DNA from: Saprospiraceae bacterium
Lineage (GTDB): Bacteria > Bacteroidota > Bacteroidia > Chitinophagales > Saprospiraceae
NCBI GenBank assembly: GCA_020627535.1
Contig: JAHDGU010000017.1
Location: 1 to 64,000 of the forward strand
Direction of reading: 5' to 3'
DNA length: 64,000 bases
The notes under the pieces were generated by a model. That model made no database searches and was not told the DNA's origin. It was given only the letters and a program-made list of their open reading frames with translations. The position numbers and the translations under genes are program-made. Below are positions 8,101-16,320 of the stretch, in pieces (the stretch's first letter is position 1; every line of letters begins with the position of its first letter).

Positions 8101-10947
8101 GTTTTGTGGTAGACTCGGCGATTGGAAATTCCGTGTTCCATTCTGATAGTCATACTCAAATCTATTCCAATTTGGGTAGTCTTTGACCTCCTTGGCCATG
8201 ACAAGAAAGTTAACCTGAGCCGAAAATTGATTCATAGGTTGTTGATCACAAAAACGTGGTCCTAAACCATATTGACACTCCGCATCAGGATGGTGACTTT
8301 CAAACAATGCGATTGGTCTTGAACGGGGGACATATGTGGGTTCGATGGTAAACAAGGTTTCATCAGCCGCATTGTACTCGAATTTTGTTCTTTTACCTAT
8401 GGAACTCACATGTTCTACTATGACAGGATATGTTCTAGAATGCGCTACTTGTTTCGCATAATCGTAGTAGGCTGTTGAGGCACTTTTCAGCTGACCTATG
8501 GCATCATTCTGCTCCATCAGGTCATATTCGAGTTCGCCACTCGTATTGATGTGTTCGTAAATAAAGAATTCGTTGTGAACATCTTCATCTGCGCCTCTTT
8601 TGACCTTCGTTAAATGAAATTCTGTGACTTGACCTTGAGCCTCTGACACCAGCCCTCTATCATCTTCCGTAGCACTTGAAATCAGTACATATGCTTGTCT
8701 GTTTCGGACGAATGGATCGTGGGTCAACTCAAACAGCATCTGAGTTTTCCATGCAGATTCCCAATCTGATGAAGACTCAATAGGATCATAAGCCGCAGAT
8801 GATTCAAGCACTTCTTTTGTCACTTTGCTCAATAGCAAAGGAAGTTTGCAATAGCGACGTATCTTGAAGGAGTTTAGCTGAACATCGGGACCAATCGTGG
8901 TTGGTATATTGTCAAAAGTGTTCGCAAAAATTGGGTCATCAGATGCCCACCAAAAGGGCATGCAAAAGTTGTCTTCTGTACCAGACCAGTCTGTACTGCC
9001 CACCTTACTGTAAAAGTCTCTCAATTCCTCTGGCGGGACACCAATACCGAAATTGTTTGGGAGCTTATCTCCTACAAGATTATGTCCACTTTGCTGCCAA
9101 GAGCAATAAGGAGAGGAGGTTCCGTTGAACTCATTATTGCTAAAGTACCTCTGACAGGCATAGGGCTCCTCACCTTGCCCTTCCCACACACGAGAACTGT
9201 GAGCAATGTCCGCAATTCCAGGTCCAATCTGCACTCTGAATGACTTATAGTCCTCAGGTAAGGATGGAAGAGTAAAAAGAGCATTGATCCTTTTCTGATG
9301 CGGATTTCCTTGATGACCGACATTGTCGTCATCAATGAGCCATTTGATTCTTCGATTGAAGGTTGAGAAGATCGTGTGACTCCTCTGATTCCCCCATTCC
9401 ATTGGCTTGATGTATCTTCCATCTCTTAATGGAGGTTCATCATTTCCAGTTCCTGAGCAAATATTGAGATCCAATGTGGCAGGAATCTGCGTTTCGCTGT
9501 AGCTAGAATGTACATCCGCTATGACCTCGTAGATATCCCCAGCGACAAATTCTGACTGAAGGCCCATAGCCGGACTCTCCAAAAAACCATGATCAAATGC
9601 CATAGACTCATCCGAATCTGATAGATCATCAAAATCCATCCTTTGGCTATTCCAAAGTCGGCTCTGGCCGACATAAGGATTTGACAAATTACATGGTTCT
9701 TCGTCCCATCGCCCACCTTTTTTCCAATGATTCATGCGGGTCCACCCATTACGTGAGCCAGACAACTGGTATATGTCTTTGTACACATACATATCATCGT
9801 AGCTGTGGACATCATTATGTGAGGGGTCAAGATATTCTCCTGCTGTCAATCCGCTTGGCACTTCGTATTCCAGTTTCAATCTTTCGACATCTGATTTTAT
9901 TTGTGATAGCCGAATTTCTTGGTAGGTTTTCTTTGTAGGATTGCTTAGCAAATTGAAACCATTCGCACAATCTTGAGGCTTGTTGTGTAAGGCGTAGACA
10001 ATGGATTCTTGATTATACTCCTGATGAAAATTGAAACCACCGTAGTAGTTGTAGCTGAAAGTGATATTTGCTCGCTTATTTGGATGTCTGATCTGCGATA
10101 TATACCAAGTACTGATAGTCAGATTGGGAAGTAGTTGCTGTTCAAATGAAGGTGAACACTCATCGATCATTGATTCACTACCCCAAGATGCACCAGGGAC
10201 ACGTTGATCATTTGCATTGGCTTGCTGCTCATGTCTTATAGAAAACTGATAGCGGGTGCCATTTGGAGCGATGACCTCCCATGTAGAACCATTGAATCGC
10301 GCCTCATAGTATTGGTCAAATGAGGCAAGAATGAAGACCATACTGTTTCCGGCATTGTTATTTCGGGTTCCCTTATAGATCAATCTTCCAGAAACAACAC
10401 CTGGAATATTCAACACAGGACTATAGTACAATGGTTCTCCCTCTTGCAAGAGCTCCTCAGATGTGAACTTCGGGGTCAAAAAAGGACGTGGTCTAAGTGC
10501 ACTATTACAAAGAACACCACCTGTCGCCGTGGAACGATATTCATAAAGTTTTTGAAGATCATCAGCAGAGTATTTTCTCCAGGCCTCATTTTGAATACTA
10601 ATCGTCGGCACATTCAAATCCCATCCTTCTCCGTATGGAATTCCCGATGAATATGGCTCAGTACTCCCAATGGTGTGACTCGAATTATATGACATAGACA
10701 ACTCGAAGCTCAATCCATCAGATGTACTAACTGTCCCAAAACTGTAGGACATATTGAGTCCACCACTGAAGGGATTCACATCTGCCGAGAGATTTTCACT
10801 TGGCAAGCCAGATGCTTTAATTTCAGTGTTGGGAACTTGACCGGCTTCGCCACCAGCAATAATTTGTGCTTCTAGAGACAAAGAACAGGTCAGAAAAAAA
10901 ACTGCGAGGAAAGAAGTGTAGAGGATTTTCATCTTGTGAGGATTCAT
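2191..10947 (-). CDS. Giant exported RHS-repeat protein with ParB-like nuclease C-terminus
   Basis: A 2918-residue protein. It begins with a Sec signal peptide (about residues 6-28, ending SLEAQ; ATG at 10932 is an equally good start). Residues ~30-1400 are a large N-terminal surface region, followed by RHS/YD repeats in the second half (YQFDELGRLTKKE, SYDKAGNLETI, YDANDMRIYKD). The RHS-associated core at about 2590-2700 begins DHLGNTRFVYD and ends NYVLGNPISLIDPDGR. The last ~218 residues are the variable tip: a Pro-rich linker, a hydrophobic segment near 2800, then a domain with IIDGHHRLKAA at about 2871-2881, the signature of ParB/sulfiredoxin-like nucleases. RHS shells encapsulate and deliver C-terminal toxins, and the tip is predicted to cut nucleic acid. 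It lies 6 bp downstream of a T9SS type B protein gene and is followed by a probable immunity gene. The route across the outer membrane is not evident. Confidence 0.92.
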   Translation of the reverse strand: MNPHKMKILYTSFLAVFFLTCSLSLEAQIIAGGEAGQVPNTEIKASGLPSENLSADVNPFSGGLNMSYSFGTVSTSDGLSFELSMSYNSSHTIGSTEPYSSGIPYGEGWDLNVPTISIQNEAWRKYSADDLQKLYEYRSTATGGVLCNSALRPRPFLTPKFTSEELLQEGEPLYYSPVLNIPGVVSGRLIYKGTRNNNAGNSMVFILASFDQYYEARFNGSTWEVIAPNGTRYQFSIRHEQQANANDQRVPGASWGSESMIDECSPSFEQQLLPNLTISTWYISQIRHPNKRANITFSYNYYGGFNFHQEYNQESIVYALHNKPQDCANGFNLLSNPTKKTYQEIRLSQIKSDVERLKLEYEVPSGLTAGEYLDPSHNDVHSYDDMYVYKDIYQLSGSRNGWTRMNHWKKGGRWDEEPCNLSNPYVGQSRLWNSQRMDFDDLSDSDESMAFDHGFLESPAMGLQSEFVAGDIYEVIADVHSSYSETQIPATLDLNICSGTGNDEPPLRDGRYIKPMEWGNQRSHTIFSTFNRRIKWLIDDDNVGHQGNPHQKRINALFTLPSLPEDYKSFRVQIGPGIADIAHSSRVWEGQGEEPYACQRYFSNNEFNGTSSPYCSWQQSGHNLVGDKLPNNFGIGVPPEELRDFYSKVGSTDWSGTEDNFCMPFWWASDDPIFANTFDNIPTTIGPDVQLNSFKIRRYCKLPLLLSKVTKEVLESSAAYDPIESSSDWESAWKTQMLFELTHDPFVRNRQAYVLISSATEDDRGLVSEAQGQVTEFHLTKVKRGADEDVHNEFFIYEHINTSGELEYDLMEQNDAIGQLKSASTAYYDYAKQVAHSRTYPVIVEHVSSIGKRTKFEYNAADETLFTIEPTYVPRSRPIALFESHHPDAECQYGLGPRFCDQQPMNQFSAQVNFLVMAKEVKDYPNWNRFEYDYQNGTRNFQSPSLPQNMQWDFKSNTSVGFAETIIRGPIFDDCQGAKTVIEHHNRDRHLWGKVHRTYSYDCSGQLISELENQYSTHLAFEHAQYRLKQAVVKTDYGDYRENELNIPSISLLDRPIPHVTQNYSQAFKDWMLVNSEDCDDWYEEYWNRHDDVPYVCFTREWVDIPEDEQTECIELRNHLDDWWEDYPGSCVGHFGDRRGLNVGDGRMKFLFLEREEDLHTYQLHWKNSYFTRLDRSIEKSYRETKSGSLKSLTTHKDYTYFDADYKGKSDSPAWAELIDHPLFSPNGSGLNDGLFFEPSWQVASVVTSSPDLPGMEQKEEFLYLWDLANDPQYHTGTGRYRDVSDAFTEIKWNRTRTKDRTAVFQSRVTSNNGRDPEHSVNNFYIYQYGWDAVADNWQKEFLGSLEDVVCLSEEENDPDGPDENGCYSYNPNFADYCNILEDQGPHYELWCPCEMPLEGLTPQGGEDPEGITNTPLANNMYLKSVVTQIGEVESDTRQILTFQPNDYNPIYFCDTLTTQTVLTRNTFGRILTEKNERGVITKYEYSPITTYFYPVCRNGEATWDELINSQEHIGLPLSMTVGEGRADALTTEFDYSDRRYLDEVTDANGTVLSYQFDELGRLTKKERNSQRIETYKYNNWRWDQSRSFQLRTRDNNIIHSVYNGPDNDDRTWTKSYVDPLGRDRGVRHDGVLRNNPIYDKYGRVRVILKDKVASHPVFSTTLYNPNHQEFELQTAPRSEVLKSSQFGLNILTKFSRTEYDIVSKASVLSALASTGNNAGSDYLLDGNYSMVHTEDEDGKTSTVYTDILGNTVATITGDEIGTVFKYDARFNLIESNNPINQKTEIRYNYLGQAYEKESVDEGLNAYAFDKSGNPIAVKDNKGVVRLSKYDAHGRVVLQIKAEGENTSSIFDNEGQAWIKDRDIPQYFASLTSGLKEKEFFYGIHHEEGLNPVSTAYLRSAQGNHLRGRIGKTISYDHYGIPMQEKSFSYNIDGFLEWEEEHFSPAGLPDAGPGHYSSRITYERHNLQGSPAEILVDIDIDGEADMIYGYAYDNKNRIKTVFANFENEDAKGLKLAEYEYDDIWQTAKSLRYFASEGLDGSYDPDDFVRELEVDHISWDHSTDRTGRLRGISSHLYGQELYYDAMNVPGVASQSPAIYNGNIRGVRHSYNTVLTQNAFLREEFVDPTIYRFTYDFANRLEMADAQMPSYLDFLGASGDASQFGDVGYSYDKAGNLETISRQEIREVGNTLHLVSNDYNFYYQSGKNILTSVSNNFSTWNYQHDLNGNMTAIGGKGVTGVQYGRANLPYELNGSNSTAYFYDANDMRIYKDAASTNGTNAEEYTLKNSAGQDLCILSGTDRTWFAYGNERIAKYEEGKPDLSADIPCEVELRSYCFHAYSRKQGNIKDVIESDGERLSAKTGFNFPYNPGSTFDLMEFEQNYETYLQANGNPNADVYISSNSRGIYIYVSCVNLFNTFPQSFEIASSQTVLEIDFSAAPECSCQGGPVILELPPELCTPEIFNQTYEDFLSTIIQLGGLDQQGTNTISALQRLSNEHVKSGALPLPNTLYFQQNGEVNSQSDIDAGQAQQGGTPVPLQTLDQPVSLTTSDGQQLEVPLYRAMGLDNVEDLGPPPGTSYTQPMAPDWSFYIYDHLGNTRFVYDVIIGGDLSKPEPDYYAEHILDYYPYGKTLREINFHRERYQTTYHQRDEETGLDYRGARFYDADIGRFLSVDPLAGDLAAWSPYNYVLGNPISLIDPDGRFPFPPSVLTAIGTSMNSIPSYMRPVPPPLPADQGNFFQNLGNDFKGAWKQVKWIFGRTAHLATQVDQHADNGVQNLMVSPVKETGDMIMEASQGNVKKAAVAGVIMALPISGGLVKKLISTEPGSQSVKKIASFTDELSGAKNQDEFNKIFMASDGPAKIIDNPIDGGSYIIDGHHRLKAAENAATGFEVPIQKVELKDTPYESFQEIIDASTRSSGG

Positions 10948-10953
10948 TAATAC

Positions 10954-12624
10954 TTAGTGAACTACAGTAACGTCGCCAACAAATGAGCGGCTTGTGCCAT
11001 CTATTCTATAAATGCATGAAACAACATAGACTTCCATTGGATCGGCTCTATTGCCGTCCCAGGTGTCTTCTGGACTCTTTGATTGAAACATGATGCTTCC
11101 AGAGCGTGAGCGAATCACCATATTATAATCGGTAACAGTACAATCGAATTGATTCACAGGTCCAAAGCTGTCGTTTCGGCCATCCCCGTTCGGCGTAAAC
11201 GCAAGTGGAAATTTCAACGAGCATTCTTGATCACAATTTTTTGAATAGACCTCAAATTCCGAAACCACCTTTTGGCAATAGCTACTCGTCTCATATTCAT
11301 AAATACCCTCTTGATTGATGACGAACTTGTTATCAACCTTTTGCAGAGGTGTAATGAGGTCGATGTATTCTGGGAGTTCGAGCTCAATATGGCTCCCTAA
11401 ACAAAAAGAAGTGTCTGGGAGATAATTGTCTTGCAATTCATCTTGAGCTATTGAAAGAAAACTTGGAAGACTTGCAACGCTCCTGCCAGCTGTAATTCTT
11501 ATTGCATCTGTTTTCAAGTGCCATCCAAGTTCTCCTTGACTCAACAGACCTACGAATCTACCACGATCGTGATCTGAGCTCGATAATGCTCTCTGATTGT
11601 CAATGAACTGGAGTGCGTACAATCTACTTTGACCTTCATAGATGCTTTGCCTTGAAGCTTGGACATCCTGCTCGTTCCAATTATCCAAGGAATATTTCAA
11701 CAACATTCCGCCATCGGATAAGCTGTAGGCAGTGATAAATAACTCGTTGGACTTGGGAGAAAAGGCAACTCCATATACCTTCGTCTTCTTCATGCGCGTC
11801 TTCACGGAGAGATTGAGGCGATCTGAGATATCTCCGGAGCATGGATCAAATCTCATGAGCTCTATACTCGGATCTGTAGTCTCCTTGAAATTCATGGCTG
11901 CGGCAGCATATCTTCCATCGCTAGAGATTTTAAATTGCCCCAAATCGTGTAGCAATGTGGATCTTTCATTTTTCTGGCTGAGAAGCTTATCACTCCCATG
12001 TGACTTTTCTTTGATTTCCACGCCATTTGATGTTACCAAGTAACTCTTGAAACCGAGTTCAGACCTGACCAGCAACCAAAAGTCTATTCCATTCCCATGA
12101 GGCGTCAAAGCCATTTTTTCTCCTACAAACTCTTGAATAAGCACGTTCTTGGAGTTTTCATCGACTTCATAACCTTCTTCTCCATCAGACTTTATCAAAG
12201 AAAAACGAAGACCCGTCTGTTCTTTGAGTCGAGATCCCGTCAAATCATTGATCGTGAAGAGGAAGAACTCATCAGTCTGACCGGGCCGAGGGCAGATCAA
12301 TGCTGAGTGTGAAGCGGACTCACCCCCCATCAATCCTGTGCCATTTTTCAATACCTGATGACGGGAATCCCAGACACTAACACCATTGGTGTAAAAAAGT
12401 AGCTCACCCAATTCGTTATACTGTAAAGCGCATCCTTCGTCCGTTAGCATCTTGGAACCTTCAAGTGGAGTTAGCTTTCCATCGTCCGATATGGAGAGAC
12501 CAGCTGCATGTCCAAAATACATATCACGCTGAGCTTGAGCCAGATGAATACTCGAGGTGTACACTGCCAGATGCGTGAAGATAGATAAGAGAATGGGAGA
12601 TAGATTGAACGTAGAAAAGTTCAT
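10954..12624 (-). CDS. T9SS type B sorting-domain protein, propeller-like
   Basis: A 556-residue secreted protein with an N-terminal signal sequence (hydrophobic to about residue 32, ending HLAQAQ). Residues 35-400 contain repeated blade-like segments (ISDDGKL, LQYNELGELLFYTNG, FKISSDGRYAAAAMN, VAFSPKSNELFITAYS) that suggest a beta-propeller. The C-terminal ~85 residues form the gliding-motility-associated (CHU_C) type B sorting domain, with FPLAFTPNGDGRNDSF and a WDGN motif. This domain directs export through the type IX secretion system to the cell surface. The gene ends 6 bp before the RHS gene on the same strand, so the two are very likely co-transcribed and may act together at the surface. 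Confidence 0.85.
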   Translation of the reverse strand: MNFSTFNLSPILLSIFTHLAVYTSSIHLAQAQRDMYFGHAAGLSISDDGKLTPLEGSKMLTDEGCALQYNELGELLFYTNGVSVWDSRHQVLKNGTGLMGGESASHSALICPRPGQTDEFFLFTINDLTGSRLKEQTGLRFSLIKSDGEEGYEVDENSKNVLIQEFVGEKMALTPHGNGIDFWLLVRSELGFKSYLVTSNGVEIKEKSHGSDKLLSQKNERSTLLHDLGQFKISSDGRYAAAAMNFKETTDPSIELMRFDPCSGDISDRLNLSVKTRMKKTKVYGVAFSPKSNELFITAYSLSDGGMLLKYSLDNWNEQDVQASRQSIYEGQSRLYALQFIDNQRALSSSDHDRGRFVGLLSQGELGWHLKTDAIRITAGRSVASLPSFLSIAQDELQDNYLPDTSFCLGSHIELELPEYIDLITPLQKVDNKFVINQEGIYEYETSSYCQKVVSEFEVYSKNCDQECSLKFPLAFTPNGDGRNDSFGPVNQFDCTVTDYNMVIRSRSGSIMFQSKSPEDTWDGNRADPMEVYVVSCIYRIDGTSRSFVGDVTVVH

Positions 12625-12758
12625 AATGTAGAGGTTTAAGCCTCCAAAATATGGTAAATCTGATAGAAATTCAAATTATACTTAACTACTGACCGCATAA
12701 TCGAAAGAAATAAAAGCTGCTCAGGGCATGGGACGGCAATCAATCAAGAACCAAACAC

Positions 12759-13055
12759 CTACTTCGATATAACCCAAAACCTATTCTGCCCTATCAGCAA
12801 TGTCACTACCGAAAAAACGCTCACCGCAATAAAAATAGGCCAGTCATTCTTGAATACGGCCAGCTTGTTGACTAACAATATCGCACCGAACTTCCAGAGC
12901 ATGACAAGGAGTAAGATCTCGATCACTTGAAAAACATGCCGCTTTGAAGCATGAGCCGACTGTATCGTATACTTCGCGATCAAGATGATCACAAGACACA
13001 ATAAAAAAAGACCCATCAGGGGAAGCACATGGTTCATATCTTCAACTTTGTCCAA
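12759..13055 (-). CDS. Small integral membrane protein, unknown function
   Basis: A 98-residue protein (or 92 if translation starts at the second Met, MNHVLP). It has three hydrophobic segments at about residues 9-27, 43-62 and 71-90, so it probably spans the inner membrane three times. I recognise no motif. It is divergent from maf, with about 57 bp between the starts. Confidence 0.6.
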   Translation of the reverse strand: MDKVEDMNHVLPLMGLFLLCLVIILIAKYTIQSAHASKRHVFQVIEILLLVMLWKFGAILLVNKLAVFKNDWPIFIAVSVFSVVTLLIGQNRFWVISK

Positions 13056-13112
13056 ATGTAATCAAAGATCACTCGCGTTAGAGTTATCGCCAGATATCAA
13101 GTTCCGCAGCTC

Positions 13113-13700
13113 ATGAAACTCTCCCACCCTCTCATCCTAGCGTCCCAGTCTCCTCGTCGGAAAGAACTCATGTCTTATTCTGGATATGAGTTTGACATCG
13201 TCGTCGCTGATGTCGATGAGACTCCTGATGAATCCCTTGAGTATCTAAGCTGGGCTCAGGACATCGCTCTGAGAAAGGCGCAAGCCATCATTGACAGAGG
13301 ATCGGATCAACACATCGTGCTGGCCGCGGATACGATGGTATTTCTCGATGGACTGAGCTATGCAAAGCCTAGTGACCATCAAGATGCAGCACGAATGCTG
13401 AAGGATCTAGCTGGGCGATCGCATGAGGTGATCACTGGCGTGGCTATCGTGAACCCTCACACGACAGCTTGCTTCTCTGTCAAGACCATCGTCCATCTTG
13501 ACGCTATGACGGAAGATGAGATTGACTTTTATATCCGAGAATTCAAGCCAATGGACAAGGCAGGTGCCTACGGCATCCAAGACTGGATGGGTATCTGCAA
13601 AGTGAGAAGACTAGAAGGTAGCTACACCAATGTGATGGGATTGCCGATGGCCGAAGTGATGGAGGCGTTGAATTGCAGTTTTTCCATACTCGATGCCTGA
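13113..13700 (+). CDS. maf: Maf-family nucleotide pyrophosphatase
   Basis: A 195-residue cytoplasmic house-cleaning enzyme that hydrolyses non-canonical or modified nucleoside triphosphates (dTTP/UTP-type in the YhdE subgroup) to monophosphates. The N-terminal signature ASQSPRRKELMSYSGY at about residues 10-25 is diagnostic. Further conserved segments are ADVDETPDES, AADTMVFLDG with the catalytic Asp, LAGRSHEVITGVAI, and DKAGAYGIQDWMG. The length is normal for the family. The ATG at 13113 is the only start that keeps the full first strand. It is divergent from the small membrane protein and convergent with prmA. Which subgroup it belongs to is not settled here. Confidence 0.95.
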   Translation: MKLSHPLILASQSPRRKELMSYSGYEFDIVVADVDETPDESLEYLSWAQDIALRKAQAIIDRGSDQHIVLAADTMVFLDGLSYAKPSDHQDAARMLKDLAGRSHEVITGVAIVNPHTTACFSVKTIVHLDAMTEDEIDFYIREFKPMDKAGAYGIQDWMGICKVRRLEGSYTNVMGLPMAEVMEALNCSFSILDA

Positions 13701-13832
13701 ATTTAGTTGTGCGTAGACCGAGGACCGTCAACCGCATACCGAGAGGAGTCACAGTTTAGTTTTTGAGAAATTTTAGAGTGATTAGCTGCGCACCCCTGAA
13801 GAAGAATTAGGCCAAAAAAATGCTAAAGCCAA

Positions 13833-14696
13833 TCAATCAATCAGTCTTTCCTTCGTTCTTTCATTCGTACTCCGCACCAATACACAGATCCACTCACCCC
13901 GATGATCTACGACATCAATCTTCCAGCCCTGCGCCCTGAAATTCTCAGCCATTAAGCCGTAGTCGGATTGCAGCAATCCAGAGAATAAAATCTGACCACC
14001 AGAGCGAAGCATCCCGTTCAATCGCTCTAGATTGTCAAGGATGACATGTCGATTGATATTGGCTAAGATGATGTCATAGCTTTTACCCTCTAGCAGAGCT
14101 AGCTCTCCCTCATGCACATGGATATTGCTACAAGCATTGACATCAATATTCTCCTTGGCACTCTCAGTACAGTGGGGATCATAGTCAATGGCATCAATCT
14201 CCATAGCTCCCAGTTGTTCGGCTCGGATGGCCAATACTGCTGTGCCACTGCCGTAATCAAGCACTGATTTCTGCTCAAAATCCAGCCGGCTCATCTGACT
14301 GATCATCATATAAGTCGTCTCATGATGCCCTGTCCCAAAACTCATCTTGGGATCGATGACAATCTCTGGCAGATCAGTCTCTGAGGATGGATGAAAACTC
14401 GCTCTGATGACACAGTGTCCATCTACTACAATAGGGTCAAAGCCCTCTTCCCACTTGGCATTCCAGTTTTCTGGTAGCACACAGGCACAAGACCAATCGA
14501 GTCCCAGAGATCGAAAAATCTCACTCACAGCTTCCAGCGATTGATCCCAACATTCCTTTTGGGCGAAAGCCCTGAAACTCTCGCGCTCACTAGCACATCC
14601 CAAAAAATCCAAATCCATCAGCCGAGCAGACAAGATCTCCTCTTGACCTTCAGAGCTCAATGCACAGCTAAATTCTAGATAGTAGTCCGCGTACAC
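13833..14696 (-). CDS. prmA: Ribosomal protein L11 methyltransferase
   Basis: A 287-residue SAM-dependent enzyme that methylates ribosomal protein L11. I place the start at a GTG (14694-14696) that shares one base with the folD stop codon (TAGTG). Longer in-frame extensions only translate folD out of frame, and VYADYYLEF matches the expected first strand. The SAM-binding motif I is VLDYGSGTAVLAIRAEQLGA, preceded by DPKMSFGTGHHETT, the characteristic PrmA segment. The motif IV equivalent is IILANINRHVI. It is the last gene of a five-gene minus-strand operon. One copy of the GGGCGAAAGCCC palindrome lies within it. Confidence 0.93.
   Translation of the reverse strand: MYADYYLEFSCALSSEGQEEILSARLMDLDFLGCASERESFRAFAQKECWDQSLEAVSEIFRSLGLDWSCACVLPENWNAKWEEGFDPIVVDGHCVIRASFHPSSETDLPEIVIDPKMSFGTGHHETTYMMISQMSRLDFEQKSVLDYGSGTAVLAIRAEQLGAMEIDAIDYDPHCTESAKENIDVNACSNIHVHEGELALLEGKSYDIILANINRHVILDNLERLNGMLRSGGQILFSGLLQSDYGLMAENFRAQGWKIDVVDHRGEWICVLVRSTNERTKERLID
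14557..14572 (+). repeat. GNRA-type palindrome copy 1 (TTTTGGGCGAAAGCCC)
   Basis: A stem of GGGC/GCCC around a GAAA loop, preceded by four T's, inside prmA. The GAAA strand is the plus strand, so the coding (minus) strand reads GGGCTTTCGCCC. It is a member of the dispersed family described in the findings. Confidence 0.8.
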
Positions 14697-15577
14697 TAGT
14701 GGTAAATCTCTTCCTTGGCAGCTCTCAAAGTATTCATCAACAAGGCCGTCACTGTCATAGGCCCTACGCCTCCAGGAACAGGTGTGATGCAAGAGCACTT
14801 GTCTTTGACAGCCTCAAAATCCACATCGCCTACTAGACGATAGCCCCTTTTTGCGGAAGCATCATCTACCCTATTGATACCCACATCTACGATCACCGCA
14901 CCTTCCTTCACCATATGTGCCTTGACATAATTGGGGATGCCAATAGCTGCCACGATGATATCGCTTGCTGCAAGAATCTCATCGGCATTCTGCGAGCGAC
15001 TATGTAACAGGGTGACGGTGGCATTGCCGATCTTGGCTTTGCGTGAAAGCAGGATGCTGATCGGCGTACCGACGATATTGCTCCGACCGATGACAGCGCA
15101 GCTCTTTCCTGATGTCTCTACGCCGTGGCGCTCGAGCAAAGTCAAGATACCAAGTGGCGTGGCTGGTACATAGCTTGACAATCCGAGGGCCATACGACCG
15201 AAATTCATCGGATGAAAGCCATCGACATCTTTGCGATGATCTATGGCAAGAGTCACCTTCTCGGCATCTATGTGCTTGGGAAGTGGAAGTTGCACGATGA
15301 AGCCATCAATGTCTTCATCTCGATTGAGGCCATCGATCACTCGGAGGAGTTCCTCTTCGCTGATATCATCAGGCTTCTGAACCAGCGTGCTCTCAAATCC
15401 CGATTGCTCGCAACTCCTCACCTTGTTGCGCACATACACGTGACTGGCTGGGTCATCGCCTACAAGTACCGCAGCGAGATGAGGACGCTTACCGCCACTG
15501 GCCACAAGTCTCTCCACTTCATTGGCGATTTCTGCTTTGATTGTTTTACTAAGTCCTTTTCCGTCGAGCAGTGTCAT
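14696..15577 (-). CDS. folD: Bifunctional methylenetetrahydrofolate dehydrogenase/cyclohydrolase
   Basis: A 293-residue cytoplasmic enzyme that interconverts 5,10-methylene-THF, 5,10-methenyl-THF and 10-formyl-THF in one-carbon metabolism. Conserved features are VGDDPASHVYVRNK, with the catalytic Tyr and Lys near residues 49-53; the substrate signature DGFIVQLPLPKH; the NADP-site loop GRSNIVGTP; and the C-terminal signature PVPGGVGPMT. The length is standard. It follows the ZIP transporter gene by 14 bp and overlaps prmA by one base, so it is translationally coupled within the operon. Confidence 0.97.
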   Translation of the reverse strand: MTLLDGKGLSKTIKAEIANEVERLVASGGKRPHLAAVLVGDDPASHVYVRNKVRSCEQSGFESTLVQKPDDISEEELLRVIDGLNRDEDIDGFIVQLPLPKHIDAEKVTLAIDHRKDVDGFHPMNFGRMALGLSSYVPATPLGILTLLERHGVETSGKSCAVIGRSNIVGTPISILLSRKAKIGNATVTLLHSRSQNADEILAASDIIVAAIGIPNYVKAHMVKEGAVIVDVGINRVDDASAKRGYRLVGDVDFEAVKDKCSCITPVPGGVGPMTVTALLMNTLRAAKEEIYH

Positions 15578-15591
15578 AGATCTGAAATATT

Positions 15592-16320
15592 TTACGAGAT
15601 GAAGTAGGCAATGACTAATCCTAGACTGATGGCCAGTATGCGGTCCAGCGACAGCTGATGAGCTCCTTTGCTGTCTACCTCAAAGATGATGGTCGTACTC
15701 ACATGAAGCAAACTTCCAGACACAAGAGCCAGGATGATTTCGTGCTGTGCCATCGTGATATGAAGTGCTCCAGCGAGCAAGATGGCAAGCGGTGACATAA
15801 GTCCGAAAACGATGATGTAAATCCAAGATTTGAGCTTACTCTTGAGCGACATAAAGAGTAGTGATGCCAAGGTAAACGCAGCGGGCAACTTATGAGCCAC
15901 AATCGCCCAGAGATAACTGCCATGATCGTGATCATGACCGGGGATGCTGTGATCATGGGCCAATGGCAGTCCCTCCAAAAATGAATGTACAGATAATCCG
16001 ATCAGGATACTCCAAATACGAGGAGAATCATGTCCATGTCCGGCATGAAGGTGTCCATGCTCTATACCCTGGCTCAGTATATCCAAAACCAATTGAATCA
16101 CAAAACCAGCGAGAATGAATATAGCAATATCTTTCCCCCTTTGATGAAAGACTTCTGGTAGCAAATGAAGCACCACGATACCTAGGAGAAATGCTCCGCT
16201 GAATGGGATGATCAGCTTTCGCCAGACCGATGCACTCTTATCCCACGGGATGAATCTCGCTAGTAACGCACCGATAATCACGGTGGCCAATAATATGAGA
16301 CAATAGACGACGTCGCTCAC
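15592..16320 (-). CDS. ZIP-family divalent metal transporter
   Basis: A 242-residue inner-membrane protein with about seven or eight transmembrane segments. It belongs to the ZIP family, which moves zinc or similar metals into the cytoplasm. ZIP signatures are visible: VLHLLPEVF near residue 56, HSFLEGLPLAHDHS around 112-125 and AHKLPAAFTLASLLF around 141-155, which contribute the intramembrane metal-site His and Glu residues. His-rich loops (HGHLHAGHGHD and GHDHDHG) probably collect metal. Its start overlaps the PAP2 stop by 4 bp (ATGA). The substrate cannot be read from sequence; zinc is the usual guess. Confidence 0.9.
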   Translation of the reverse strand: MSDVVYCLILLATVIIGALLARFIPWDKSASVWRKLIIPFSGAFLLGIVVLHLLPEVFHQRGKDIAIFILAGFVIQLVLDILSQGIEHGHLHAGHGHDSPRIWSILIGLSVHSFLEGLPLAHDHSIPGHDHDHGSYLWAIVAHKLPAAFTLASLLFMSLKSKLKSWIYIIVFGLMSPLAILLAGALHITMAQHEIILALVSGSLLHVSTTIIFEVDSKGAHQLSLDRILAISLGLVIAYFIS

